Source: Labilibaculum sp. DW002 (lineage in GTDB: Bacteria; Bacteroidota; Bacteroidia; Bacteroidales; Marinifilaceae). From it: 64,000 nucleotides of DNA. Positions 52,408 to 61,584 of the stretch are shown here, piece by piece (positions within the stretch are counted from its first letter, which is position 1; each line of letters starts with the position of its first letter). The stretch spans positions 52,307-116,306 of the forward strand of contig NZ_JAKJSC010000011.1 in NCBI RefSeq assembly GCF_029029525.1, given 5' to 3'. A model generated the notes under the pieces. That model made no database searches, was not told where the DNA came from, and saw nothing but the letters and a program-made list of their open reading frames with translations. A program made the position numbers and the translations under genes.

Positions 52408-52749
52408 ATGAAGATCAATCTTAACGGAAAATGGAAAAACCAATACAACTCTGTAATGGACTTAGCCATTATTGAAAACAGAGTAAGTGGTACATTTCAA
52501 ACAGCAATTGGCCAACCCAGATTCGAGGAGAAATTTGAAATATCAGGAAAAATAAATTCCAATGTAATCGCATTTATGGTCGATTTTGGAAAATATGGAT
52601 CTCTCGCGTGTTGGACTGGCAGATTTGAATTGGATGATCAAGGACCAGTAATCCACACCATGTGGCATTTATCTCAAAGCGAGGGCAGCGAAGAAGAACA
52701 GCTTGCCAAAGCAATATTAACAGGTGTTGGAACCTTTCGTAAACCATAA
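52408..52749 (+). CDS. Avidin/streptavidin-family protein lacking some biotin ligands
   Basis: 113 residues without a signal peptide. It aligns by eye over its whole length with streptavidin: GKWKNQYNS (for GTWYNQLGS), SGTFQTAIGQ (for TGTYESAVGN), SLACWTGRF (for ATTWSGQY), IHTMWHL (for INTQWLL) and TGVGTFRK (for VGHDTFTK). Equivalents of Asn23, Ser27, Trp92 and Trp108 are kept. Those of Trp79 (Phe here), Trp120 (Leu) and Asp128 (Gly) are replaced. Fold membership is quite sure; tight biotin binding is doubtful, and a different small ligand is possible. It ends at a strong terminator and stands alone. Confidence 0.82.
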   Translation: MKINLNGKWKNQYNSVMDLAIIENRVSGTFQTAIGQPRFEEKFEISGKINSNVIAFMVDFGKYGSLACWTGRFELDDQGPVIHTMWHLSQSEGSEEEQLAKAILTGVGTFRKP

Positions 52750-52750
52750 A

Positions 52751-52791
52751 AAAAAGAGGAGCTAAATTCTAGATTAGCTCCTCTTTTTTTT
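52751..52791. terminator. Bidirectional terminator
   Basis: Perfect 11-bp stem AGAGGAGCTAA (52755-52765) with TTAGCTCCTCT (52774-52784), with an A tract before and nine T after. It separates the convergent avidin-like gene and the 96-aa gene. Confidence 0.93.
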
Positions 52792-52814
52792 ATCGATTTT
52801 ACAAGATTATTCAA

Positions 52815-53105
52815 TTATTTACCAACATCTAAATTATCAATGCGATCCAATAAGTCATGTGTTGATTTCAACAGTTCATCGTATACTACTTTGAAATGAG
52901 CCTTAACTTCTAAAGAAGTTTTTGCACTTGTTTTTTCATTAACTCTAGCGATATAATTATTTCTTAAACTTGCTGCCTCATTCATAATTGCATAAACATC
53001 TTCTGAATTTTTATTACCGAAGAATTCTATATGAATAATACCTCTCATTAAAATTTCATTTGTCAGAAAATTAATGTCTTTCTTAAAATCCCTTCTGCTT
53101 GCCAT
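52815..53105 (-). CDS. Conserved hypothetical protein, 96 aa
   Basis: Small, soluble and entirely helical (RRDFKKDINFLTNEILMRG, then DVYAIMNEAASLRNNYIARV). It has the look of the short conserved helical proteins found across Bacteroidota; I recognise no name or function. A clear ATG start and a terminator behind it support that it is real. Confidence 0.72.
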   Translation of the reverse strand: MASRRDFKKDINFLTNEILMRGIIHIEFFGNKNSEDVYAIMNEAASLRNNYIARVNEKTSAKTSLEVKAHFKVVYDELLKSTHDLLDRIDNLDVGK

Positions 53106-53306
53106 AGTTCAATTTTTAGTATTTGATTATTGCTAAAATACTAAAATAATAGCAAGAGGCTAATTCTCATTAACAATAATTTCAATTTTAAGGTGGCAAT
53201 TCAAAAGCTTACTTTAATTGACTTATTACTTAAAAGATTATTCTTGTTCATATTGGATATTGCTCGTAAAACCAGTTTATTTGTAAGTAAATCTGCATAA
53301 CAAATA

Positions 53307-53314
53307 GAGGTGGT
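53307..53314 (+). promoter_or_regulatory. Strong Shine-Dalgarno site
   Basis: AGAGGTGG ends five bases before the ATG at 53320. It is stronger than usual in this AT-rich window, and its distance decides for the ATG rather than the TTG at 53314. Confidence 0.6.
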
Positions 53315-53319
53315 TGGAT

Positions 53320-54132
53320 ATGAGCGAATGTTACCGATATATTTTTCTTAAAAATGAAAAACTAAAACCTTCAAAAGAATTTAAAGATGAATTCTTACTT
53401 AGAGGTTCTGCCCTTTATGAAGTAATTCGCGTTGTATCTGGAAAACCCGTTTTCTTAAAAGATCATTTCCAACGATTAAGCAATTCTGCAATTCAAATAA
53501 AAGAACAAATTTGGTATACTTTTAATCAAATCGAGGATCAAATTGAAAAGTTAATCCAAATAAATGATGTGCAAAATGGCAACATCAAACTTGTTTTTCA
53601 TATTGATGGATTGGACAAAAACTTTTTTGTCTACTTCATTAAACATTATTACCCAAAACCAGAACAATATCTAAATGGGGTAAGGACAATTGTTCACCAT
53701 GCAGAAAGACCACTACCTAATGCTAAAGTTTACAATCACAGCTTACGATCAAAAACGAACGATATTATTAGAGATGCTGAAATATTTGAAGTATTACTCT
53801 TAAATTCGGTGGGTAACTTGACAGAAGGAAGTCGGTCGAATCTATTTTTCATTAAAAACAATGAATTACATACTGCCTATGACAGTGAAGTATTAAATGG
53901 AATTGTGCGCAGTAAAGTTTTAGAAATTGCGGAAAGATTGAACATTCCCATTCGTAAATCACATCTAAAATATGATGATTTAGCGAAATATGATGCAGCC
54001 TTTTTAACAGGAACATCTTTAATGATTCTACCAATTAAAAAGATTAATTCGATTAGCTTCTCTCCTTCTCATGAAATAATTAATTCCTTATCCGAAGGTT
54101 TTAATAAATTAATTAGTGATTATTTACAATAA
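53320..54132 (+). CDS. Class IV (PLP) aminotransferase
   Basis: 270 residues of the branched-chain/D-amino-acid aminotransferase and aminodeoxychorismate lyase family. Seen: LRGSALYEVIRV at the start, the likely PLP lysine in LPNAKVYNHSLR, the phosphate-binding NLTEGSRSNLFFI, and AAFLTGTSLMILPI near the end. The subgroup, ilvE, dat or pabC, cannot be told reliably. Its last 20 bases overlap the end of the convergent kinase gene. Confidence 0.88.
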   Translation: MSECYRYIFLKNEKLKPSKEFKDEFLLRGSALYEVIRVVSGKPVFLKDHFQRLSNSAIQIKEQIWYTFNQIEDQIEKLIQINDVQNGNIKLVFHIDGLDKNFFVYFIKHYYPKPEQYLNGVRTIVHHAERPLPNAKVYNHSLRSKTNDIIRDAEIFEVLLLNSVGNLTEGSRSNLFFIKNNELHTAYDSEVLNGIVRSKVLEIAERLNIPIRKSHLKYDDLAKYDAAFLTGTSLMILPIKKINSISFSPSHEIINSLSEGFNKLISDYLQ

Positions 54133-57100
54133 CTCTTGAAGCTTTCGGAAAACCTATTTCAACTTTTGTTCCACAAGGAAATTCACTATCATCAAAAAGA
54201 TCTTCTATCGAATAGGAATAAACTCGGCCATTATCCAATACTTTATTTAATAGCTTTATACGATCTCTTGTAATCTGAAGTGTTTTATGATGATTACTAA
54301 TGTTACTATCCTGATGAAATCCTTTAGATTTTTGACGACCAATACCATTGTCTTTAATAGTACATTTCAAATAGCCATCACTCTCGGCTTCAAAACTTAA
54401 GGTCAACTGCCCCTTTTCTTTACTTCCTGATAACCCATATTTAATTGCGTTCTCGATAAAGGGTTGTATCAACATTGGAGGTAACAAGTATTTGTGGGGC
54501 TTAATCGAGTTATCAACATTTATTTTGTACGCAAACTTATCGAAAAATCGCATTTGTTCTAATTTCAGATAGTGCTGCAGATAGTTAATCTCATCTGCTA
54601 AAGAGATAAAATCTTTATTCGCATTATTGATATTTTTACGCAAAACCATTGAAAAATCGGATAAATAATCTAATGCATTTTCCGTATTTTCATCTAAAAT
54701 ATGACTCTGAATTGAATTCAATGCATTAAAAATGAAATGAGGATCCAATTGATTCTGAAGTGATTTCATTTTCAAGGCAATTACCCGATTAAATTGCTTT
54801 GTCCTCTCTTTTTCTTTTCTTCGTACAATTCTAACATATGTATTGCCAGTCAGTAAAATTAACAAAATTAGCAGTAGGCTTGCTAAAATAATAAACCACC
54901 AGGTTTTCCACCATCGAATTTTCATTTGAATCGTAAAAGAAAATGGTATTATTTCAAGATCACTTAACTGTCTACCCTCAATTCTTAAAACATAGTCACC
55001 ACCCGGCAAATGAGAATACATTGCTTTTGTATCAGTGGTCCAATCCGACCAAGTTTTATCGTATCCTTCTAACAAATATCTATATCGAACATTCGAAATA
55101 TTCTGGCAAAAATCCATTCCAAAATTAAAGGTGAGATCGTTTTCAAAATACTTAAAAGCAACAGGCTCAATTGGAGTATTCGTCCATTGGTCGACCTCTT
55201 CTTTTTTAGGCATCCATTCCTCGTTATGCACGAGAATAGTTCTTAACCTTATCCTTGTTTTTAAATGATCTTGATCTGAAAAACGTTTAGTATCAATTTT
55301 TAATAGTCTACTTCTGGTTTGCACCCAAATATTTTGATCAGCATCAACAATCGATCTTTCACCATTCTGATCATAGTAACCATCATTCAAATTCCAAAAT
55401 CGAAATTGCAGAATCGAATCTTGTTCCCAAGAATTATAATCAAACCGATGCACTCCTGTATTCGTTCCACACCACAATGAATTATCATCAAGTAACTGAA
55501 ATCCTTGGATTGCAGTACCAACTACTCCATCTTCATTCCCTATTGTATCGATAACTTTTAAATCTGTATCGGTAATATTCAATTTGTAAATTAAACCATT
55601 GTTTCCAGCTACAATTAAGGTTGAATTATCAACTATAAGAAGATCATTTATTACATTATGAAACCCTGAATTATTTCGATTATAAATTGTGAACTGATTT
55701 TCTTGAAACTTTAAGATTCCTTTTTGTCTGGTCGCAATCCAAATGATATCCCCCTGGTTTCTCATTTTACTAATTTCGATTGTACTAGACTGTTCGAATG
55801 AATAAGAAGGTTTCTCTTCACATTTACCATCCTTCTTATTAAAACTTAATGTATTGTCCCAAAAAGATAAAATTTCACCGTCTTGTGTGAAAATAAATTC
55901 GCTAGCAGGCGTTATTCCAACAAATTGCAGTTGATAATTAGATGTATTGAAAGTAAAAAAACCTTTACTACTTGAAACCCATACGAGCCCCTCCTTATCA
56001 ATCTGAAGTCTATAAAGTGAAAAATCTTTTAGATTCTCGACTTTACCTGCGCACTTAGCATAAAAATCTTTAGCTACAATTCGTTTTTTAATCTGCAAAT
56101 CATTAACAATGATTAATTCATTTTTATTGGAAACAAGGATATTTCCATAAAAATCAGAAACTAAATCTTGACTTTCTGGATTTGTAAAACCGTTAAAGCC
56201 TGTTTGAATGTATTTAAAAAAACTATTTTCAACCTTAACCAACCCACAATTTTGGGTTCCAAACCACAAATCATTCTGTCCTTTTCTAAGAAAAATGGTA
56301 TTAATAAAGTAATTGTCTAATTTATTCACAGCAGAGAAATCTACAAATGAATTATCTTGTAATTTTAATACCTTGCGTTTTTCTACTCCATTCTCATAAT
56401 ACCTCAATAAATAATAACTAAGAATTGCATTCTCTTCCTGTTCTATTACATCAGCAATTACTGAATTCTCTTTTGATAAATTCAAGCGAAAGGTCTTTTC
56501 TCCTCCTAATACTTTTTTAAGTTTATCTAAATCGTTTTGAATTCCTAAACTTACAATCGGAATTTCTTCGCTATCATTTTTCAGATAATCGCCAAATTTA
56601 ATATGATAGATGAAATTTTCTTTTTGGCACTCACTACTCGTAATCAATTGATTATTAGCAGAACGAATTTTAAATATCGCCTTAGGATAGGTGGTATTCT
56701 TTGCTGTTAGCGATGATTCATCAATATTATATTCATACAAACCATCAGAAGTACCAAGCATCAATTTATTTGAAGATCCAATCGTTTGTAAATAATAAAT
56801 TTCTCGCTCATTCTTTAAAGAATCAAATTGAATAATCGATAAACGATCTCCATCGAACTTAGAAAGTCCAAGTCCCAAACTAGAAAACCATAGATTTCCA
56901 TCTGGATCTTCACAAATCGAATTGATTCGTTCTCCTTGCAGTTTTGTTAAGCCTTTTCTAAATTTGATATCTTCTCCTGTGAACTCATACAAACCAGCAT
57001 CTGTAGCAAGCCACACCAATCCTCTAGAATCTTCAAATATATCAAACACGACATTACTTGGCAAACCATCCACCATCGAAAAATTTTCCGTTGTTTGAAT

Positions 57101-57175
57101 GTTTGCCAATACTTTCGTAGATAATACAATTAGCATTATCAACACGTTAGCAAATATCTTTTGTTTGATATTCAT
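54113..57175 (-). CDS. Two-component propeller LytS-type sensor kinase
   Basis: 1020 residues from the ATG at 57175. A signal peptide is followed by a two-propeller periplasmic sensor with reg_prop repeats (NVVFDIFEDSRGLVWLATDAGL and many like it), then a Y_Y_Y domain (YRYLLEGYDKTWSDWT). A membrane helix near 755 precedes the LytS-type kinase core with His813 in QLDPHFIFNALNS and an HATPase domain (LIQPFIENAIKYG). It resembles the hybrid sensors for glycans but lacks an attached regulator, and no LytTR gene is adjacent. Convergent overlap of 20 bp with the aminotransferase gene. Confidence 0.9.
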   Translation of the reverse strand: MNIKQKIFANVLIMLIVLSTKVLANIQTTENFSMVDGLPSNVVFDIFEDSRGLVWLATDAGLYEFTGEDIKFRKGLTKLQGERINSICEDPDGNLWFSSLGLGLSKFDGDRLSIIQFDSLKNEREIYYLQTIGSSNKLMLGTSDGLYEYNIDESSLTAKNTTYPKAIFKIRSANNQLITSSECQKENFIYHIKFGDYLKNDSEEIPIVSLGIQNDLDKLKKVLGGEKTFRLNLSKENSVIADVIEQEENAILSYYLLRYYENGVEKRKVLKLQDNSFVDFSAVNKLDNYFINTIFLRKGQNDLWFGTQNCGLVKVENSFFKYIQTGFNGFTNPESQDLVSDFYGNILVSNKNELIIVNDLQIKKRIVAKDFYAKCAGKVENLKDFSLYRLQIDKEGLVWVSSSKGFFTFNTSNYQLQFVGITPASEFIFTQDGEILSFWDNTLSFNKKDGKCEEKPSYSFEQSSTIEISKMRNQGDIIWIATRQKGILKFQENQFTIYNRNNSGFHNVINDLLIVDNSTLIVAGNNGLIYKLNITDTDLKVIDTIGNEDGVVGTAIQGFQLLDDNSLWCGTNTGVHRFDYNSWEQDSILQFRFWNLNDGYYDQNGERSIVDADQNIWVQTRSRLLKIDTKRFSDQDHLKTRIRLRTILVHNEEWMPKKEEVDQWTNTPIEPVAFKYFENDLTFNFGMDFCQNISNVRYRYLLEGYDKTWSDWTTDTKAMYSHLPGGDYVLRIEGRQLSDLEIIPFSFTIQMKIRWWKTWWFIILASLLLILLILLTGNTYVRIVRRKEKERTKQFNRVIALKMKSLQNQLDPHFIFNALNSIQSHILDENTENALDYLSDFSMVLRKNINNANKDFISLADEINYLQHYLKLEQMRFFDKFAYKINVDNSIKPHKYLLPPMLIQPFIENAIKYGLSGSKEKGQLTLSFEAESDGYLKCTIKDNGIGRQKSKGFHQDSNISNHHKTLQITRDRIKLLNKVLDNGRVYSYSIEDLFDDSEFPCGTKVEIGFPKASRVIVNNH

Positions 57176-57537
57176 TATGCAATTATAATAAATATGATTT
57201 AATAAAAATGATGCCAAATGTGCCAATTTCAACTTGACACATTCTTTTTCTTACAAGTGTGAAGATTCCATATTATTTTATTTAGCTTTAAATCGTTCTT
57301 TGAAGAATAACTATCAAGCAAATTAAGCTTAAGTTAAACTACTTGTAAGGTACACTTACACTCACAAAATGCAAACCACTGACTCTCATTATATAATACG
57401 ATGAATAAGTATATAACAAAAGCTTTCTCAATGTAAATTTCATCGTTATGATACTACTTTTCACAAAAAAGTATGATTTGTTCTTATTATTTTATTTCTT
57501 TTGCGACAAGAATAAAGAATAGCATAAAATTCAATAT
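57176..57537. other. Intergenic stretch without a recognised feature
   Basis: 362 bp between divergent genes, strongly AT-rich. ACAAGTGTGAAG and related GTACACTTACAC stretches (57252-57363) are partly complementary, but I see no supported element. Confidence 0.45.
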
Positions 57538-58098
57538 ATGAAGCATCCTTTTAATAAAGTGAATTTAAATAAGGCGATTAAAGAGTATCAAGCCAATCAA
57601 AATTTCATTCATACTGCTTTGCCAAGATTAAATATTCTCTTGGCTATTAAAAAAGAGCTTAAAAGCATTTCAAACTTAGAATGGGAGTTTGAATACAATC
57701 ACACCAATGTAAATCAAAATGCTGTTAGAATTCAATTCAGAAATCAAATTAGCAATGATTTTAATTTCTTTTACGAAATACCTTTAAGCATGAATTTTGA
57801 ATTAAGAGCATACCTCTCAAATTCAACCGTACATTTTCTTGATTTATACAATTTTCTAATTGATAAAAACATTATAAAGAAAGATCAGTTCGCACTAAAA
57901 GCAGAGTACCATACGATACCTCATTTCATTCTTAATACTAAAACAAAAAGATATGATATGTCAATTCTTAATCAGTATTCTCTTTCTGATGAAATCGATG
58001 ATCAAATAATTGATAAAAAAGTAAAAGCTGATATCGAAAATGGATTTGATCAATTCAATTTAATTTTTGAAGAAATCATAAAACAATTCAAAATTTGA
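57538..58098 (+). CDS. Hypothetical protein upstream of hybrid kinase
   Basis: 186 residues, soluble, no signal peptide, mixed alpha/beta. Contains LEWEFEYNHTNVNQNAVRIQFRNQI near residue 45 and an acidic C-terminal half (SLSDEIDDQIIDKKVKADIE). I do not recognise the family. It is 14 bp before the hybrid kinase gene and so may act with it, for example as a cytoplasmic partner. Confidence 0.68.
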   Translation: MKHPFNKVNLNKAIKEYQANQNFIHTALPRLNILLAIKKELKSISNLEWEFEYNHTNVNQNAVRIQFRNQISNDFNFFYEIPLSMNFELRAYLSNSTVHFLDLYNFLIDKNIIKKDQFALKAEYHTIPHFILNTKTKRYDMSILNQYSLSDEIDDQIIDKKVKADIENGFDQFNLIFEEIIKQFKI

Positions 58099-58112
58099 AC
58101 TATTTTTAAAAA

Positions 58113-60542
58113 ATGAGTCCTATTATAAAATCTAACAAATACAATAAACTAAGTATTAGCAAGGCATATTTCCTGCTATTTCTTGTACTTACTGTCACCT
58201 TTCTTCTTGGGATCGGTGGCATCTGGATTTATAAAGAAATTTCAGATTTTAATCAGGAATCGAAAAAAATAAGAAAAGAATTATTAAGTGATCAAAAGAA
58301 AATATTAACCAATAAGACTAAGGAGTGTCTTGATTTTATTGAATATCAAAATACACAATCAGAATCTAGAATAAAAAACAGACTTAAGAATTTTGTAAAT
58401 CAGGCTCATGCCATTGCCTCAAACATTTACAATGAAAATAAAGGTAAATTATCTGATCATGAAATTCAAAAGAGAATAAAACAAGCCATAACGCCTCTTC
58501 GCTTTTCAAACGATCATGGATACATTTTTATAAATACCCTTGATGGGGTTGGTGTTTTATACCCTTTTTCCAAAAAGAAAGAAGGCCAAAACCTAATAAA
58601 CCTTCAAGATTTAAATAAAAATTATCTTATAAAAAATGAAATTAACCTGATGCAATTTCAGGATGATGCATATACTAAATATGTAAATCCTAATAAGGTT
58701 GTTAATCAGTTTAATGCTTACACCAAAGTTTCTTACATTAAAAAATTCAAGCCTTACGGTTGGTATTTAGGATCTTTTGCCTTTCTCGATGATTTACAAG
58801 AAGAAAACCAGCGTGAGACCTTAATTAGAATTGACCAAATTAGTTTTGATGACAACAACCATTTTTTTGTGTATAAAAAAGATGGCACTTGTCTGTTACA
58901 TTATGACACAACAAGTATTGGAGTAAATTATAGAGATTACAATGATAAATTCCGTAAGGCTAATGTGGAAAAAATATTAGCCTCTACAGTATCTCAAAAA
59001 GGTGGTTTCATTGAATATCAAAATCAATCTGAAAATGAAGGTTTAAAAATATCCTATATAAAAACGATTGAAGAATGGGATTGGGTTATTGGCGCTGGAA
59101 TTTTCACTAAAGAAATAGATGCTGGAATTGAAATTGCACGTAATCATTTAAAAGAAAATGTGTATAAATACATCTATCAGATTATTCTGTTGGTTGCTTT
59201 TGCAATTATTATACTCTACATCACTTCGAAATTTATCTCAAAGAAGATGAATCGGAACTTTGTTTCTTTCAACAATTTTTTCCGAAAAGCATCAACTGAA
59301 TCTCATAAAATTAAAACAGACGAATTATACTTTCCCGAGTTTCGAGACATGTCAATTACCATTAATAGAATGATTGACATTCGATCTCAAAAAGAAGAAG
59401 AACTTAAGGATGCAAAAGAACGCGCCGAAGAATCTGATCGTTTAAAATCGTCTTTTCTTGCTAATATGTCGCACGAAATTAGAACTCCAATGAATGCTAT
59501 AATTGGATTTTCAGAATTATTACAAGAAGAAGACTTGCCATTTGAAACGAGACAACAATTTTTTAACCACATCAAAAATAGTGGCAATTCCTTGTTAAAT
59601 TTGATTAACGACATTATCGATTTCTCGAAAATTGAGTCAGGTGAATTAAAAATTTCAAAAACTGTTTTTAACCTTAATGAAATGTTTGATGAGCTGCATC
59701 AGACTTTTATTAAAATTAAAACAGGAAAAGGAAAAGACCATATTGATTTAAAATTTACAAAAGGTTTAAGTGACCAAAATTGCATAATTTACACTGATCC
59801 TTTTAGATTGAAACAGATCATTACAAACCTTGTTGAAAACTCGATAAAGTTCACCGAAAAAGGTAGTATCCTAGTATCGTATCATTTAAATCAAACCGAA
59901 CTTGTTTTTTCTGTAATAGATACTGGCATTGGTATTTCACAAGATAAACAGGATATTATATTCAGTCGCTTTAGACAAGCAGATGATTCTCATGCTCGTA
60001 AATATGGAGGAACAGGATTAGGCTTATCAATTTCTAAGAAATTATCTGAATTACTTAATGGAAAAATGTGGCTTGAATCAACTGTAGATATTGGAAGTAA
60101 TTTCTCTATCAGTATACCATATCAATTGGATGAAAATCATGTCCCGACGGTATTAAATGATGATCTGTCGGATAAAAAAAAAATAAGTGGTAAGAAAATT
60201 CTTGTTGTGGATGATTACGAGGTAAATCTCACCTTATTAAAACAAATGCTGCAAGCTTCAGGAGTTGAAGTCATGGTATCTGAAAATGGGAATAATGCTA
60301 TAAACCAATGCTCTAAGAACGATTTTGATTTGGTGCTATTGGATCTTCAAATGCCTGAAATAAATGGGTTTGATACTTTAAAACTAATTAAGAAGAACAA
60401 ACCAGAAATTAAGATAGTAGCCCAAACAGCTTATGCTTTGGAAAATGAAAAGGAACAAATATTAAGTTCAGGATTTGATGGATACATTTCAAAACCAATT
60501 GTCAAAAAAGAATTAATGGACATCATTCACAAAATACTATAA
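58113..60542 (+). CDS. Cache-domain hybrid sensor histidine kinase
   Basis: 809 residues. Membrane helices at about 17-39 and 352-372 enclose a periplasmic sensor of two related Cache-type units (GYIFINTLDGVGVLYPFSKK with GWYLGSFAF, and HFFVYKKDGTCLLHYD with WDWVIGAGIF), the kind that bind small organic acids or amines. The cytoplasmic part is HisKA with His454 (NMSHEIRTPMNA), HATPase (DTGIGISQDKQD, KYGGTGLGLS) and a receiver with Asp744 (LVLLDLQMPE). No DNA-binding output. The stop is one base from the end of the convergent PorP gene. Confidence 0.92.
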   Translation: MSPIIKSNKYNKLSISKAYFLLFLVLTVTFLLGIGGIWIYKEISDFNQESKKIRKELLSDQKKILTNKTKECLDFIEYQNTQSESRIKNRLKNFVNQAHAIASNIYNENKGKLSDHEIQKRIKQAITPLRFSNDHGYIFINTLDGVGVLYPFSKKKEGQNLINLQDLNKNYLIKNEINLMQFQDDAYTKYVNPNKVVNQFNAYTKVSYIKKFKPYGWYLGSFAFLDDLQEENQRETLIRIDQISFDDNNHFFVYKKDGTCLLHYDTTSIGVNYRDYNDKFRKANVEKILASTVSQKGGFIEYQNQSENEGLKISYIKTIEEWDWVIGAGIFTKEIDAGIEIARNHLKENVYKYIYQIILLVAFAIIILYITSKFISKKMNRNFVSFNNFFRKASTESHKIKTDELYFPEFRDMSITINRMIDIRSQKEEELKDAKERAEESDRLKSSFLANMSHEIRTPMNAIIGFSELLQEEDLPFETRQQFFNHIKNSGNSLLNLINDIIDFSKIESGELKISKTVFNLNEMFDELHQTFIKIKTGKGKDHIDLKFTKGLSDQNCIIYTDPFRLKQIITNLVENSIKFTEKGSILVSYHLNQTELVFSVIDTGIGISQDKQDIIFSRFRQADDSHARKYGGTGLGLSISKKLSELLNGKMWLESTVDIGSNFSISIPYQLDENHVPTVLNDDLSDKKKISGKKILVVDDYEVNLTLLKQMLQASGVEVMVSENGNNAINQCSKNDFDLVLLDLQMPEINGFDTLKLIKKNKPEIKIVAQTAYALENEKEQILSSGFDGYISKPIVKKELMDIIHKIL

Positions 60543-60543
60543 A

Positions 60544-61584
60544 CTAAAATCTTGGGCATTTTATTCGTCCAATCTGTCTTCTTTTTCTTGCACTGACTTC
60601 CATACAACCAGAACGAGATCTACGATTTCGAGGATTTTTAATCCGCATCATAAAAGCTATTTCATGAGCGCCTGCATTGGTATGAATTAATTTTGAAACT
60701 GTTTTATCGTAACTATAGGAAACTTGCCACCAATCTCTAATAATACCTAATTGAAGAATAATAGCATCATATTCCAATTCTAAATTATCACGATACCACA
60801 TTCCATAAATGATTGATCCTTTGGAAACATACATCCCATAATTTAGTTGTTTATTCGTTCCTTGTTGTCGATATAGAAAGTTTGGTGCCAGACTAAAGTC
60901 TGCTTTATGCAATCCATATCTAAAAACGGGAACATTAACACCACAATGTAAAGTATATTTACGAGGCAGTTTAGAATAATCACTTTCGTCTTTAAACGAT
61001 TCATCAGGCTCGGTTAAATGATGAGCAGCGAAACCTATAAACCAATTTTTATACGAAGCTATTAGGCCTGAAGAAAAATCGAAATAATTTCGATTCAAAT
61101 GATCAATTGCACCTTCTCCTGTAAACGGATTTATTAATCCATTAATATAAAATTCATCCGTCTGATCTGGATAGGTAAAATTTGATTCATCTAACTTACG
61201 TTCGATAAAGGAAGCCTGAAAACCAGCCTTAATAGATAGTTTTTTAGAAATTCGCAAGGTATAGGCGTACATTGCACTTGCTGTTGTCGTACTTACGGTT
61301 CCATCTCCTTGTTCATCCTGCATCAGGTGAAGGCCTACACCACCACCTAAAACATCTACATACTGGTCATAGGCTACGCTATAACTTACATATGCTGAAT
61401 TTAATTCAGGCCATTGGTTACGATATCCCAATCCTACTCTCGCGTCATAATCAGAGCCTGCAAATGCAGGATTTAAATAAATCTTATTCGCGTAGAACTG
61501 AGAGAACTCTACATCCTGTGAATACAGGTTTACAGAATTCAATAACAGTATAAAAAAGCCTATTATTTTCAGTTCTTTTCTCAT
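60544..61584 (-). CDS. PorP/SprF-family type IX secretion-associated membrane protein
   Basis: 346 residues: signal peptide (ending LYSQ) and an outer-membrane beta barrel of the PorP/SprF family, recognised by EFSQFYANKIYLNPAFAGS at the mature N terminus, then VGLGYRNQWP and SVAYDQYVDVLGGGVG. These proteins attach or help export type B T9SS substrates. The start overlaps the stop of the giant upstream gene by one base (TAATG), the usual arrangement where a large CTD protein is followed by its own PorP partner. Confidence 0.93.
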   Translation of the reverse strand: MRKELKIIGFFILLLNSVNLYSQDVEFSQFYANKIYLNPAFAGSDYDARVGLGYRNQWPELNSAYVSYSVAYDQYVDVLGGGVGLHLMQDEQGDGTVSTTTASAMYAYTLRISKKLSIKAGFQASFIERKLDESNFTYPDQTDEFYINGLINPFTGEGAIDHLNRNYFDFSSGLIASYKNWFIGFAAHHLTEPDESFKDESDYSKLPRKYTLHCGVNVPVFRYGLHKADFSLAPNFLYRQQGTNKQLNYGMYVSKGSIIYGMWYRDNLELEYDAIILQLGIIRDWWQVSYSYDKTVSKLIHTNAGAHEIAFMMRIKNPRNRRSRSGCMEVSARKRRQIGRIKCPRF

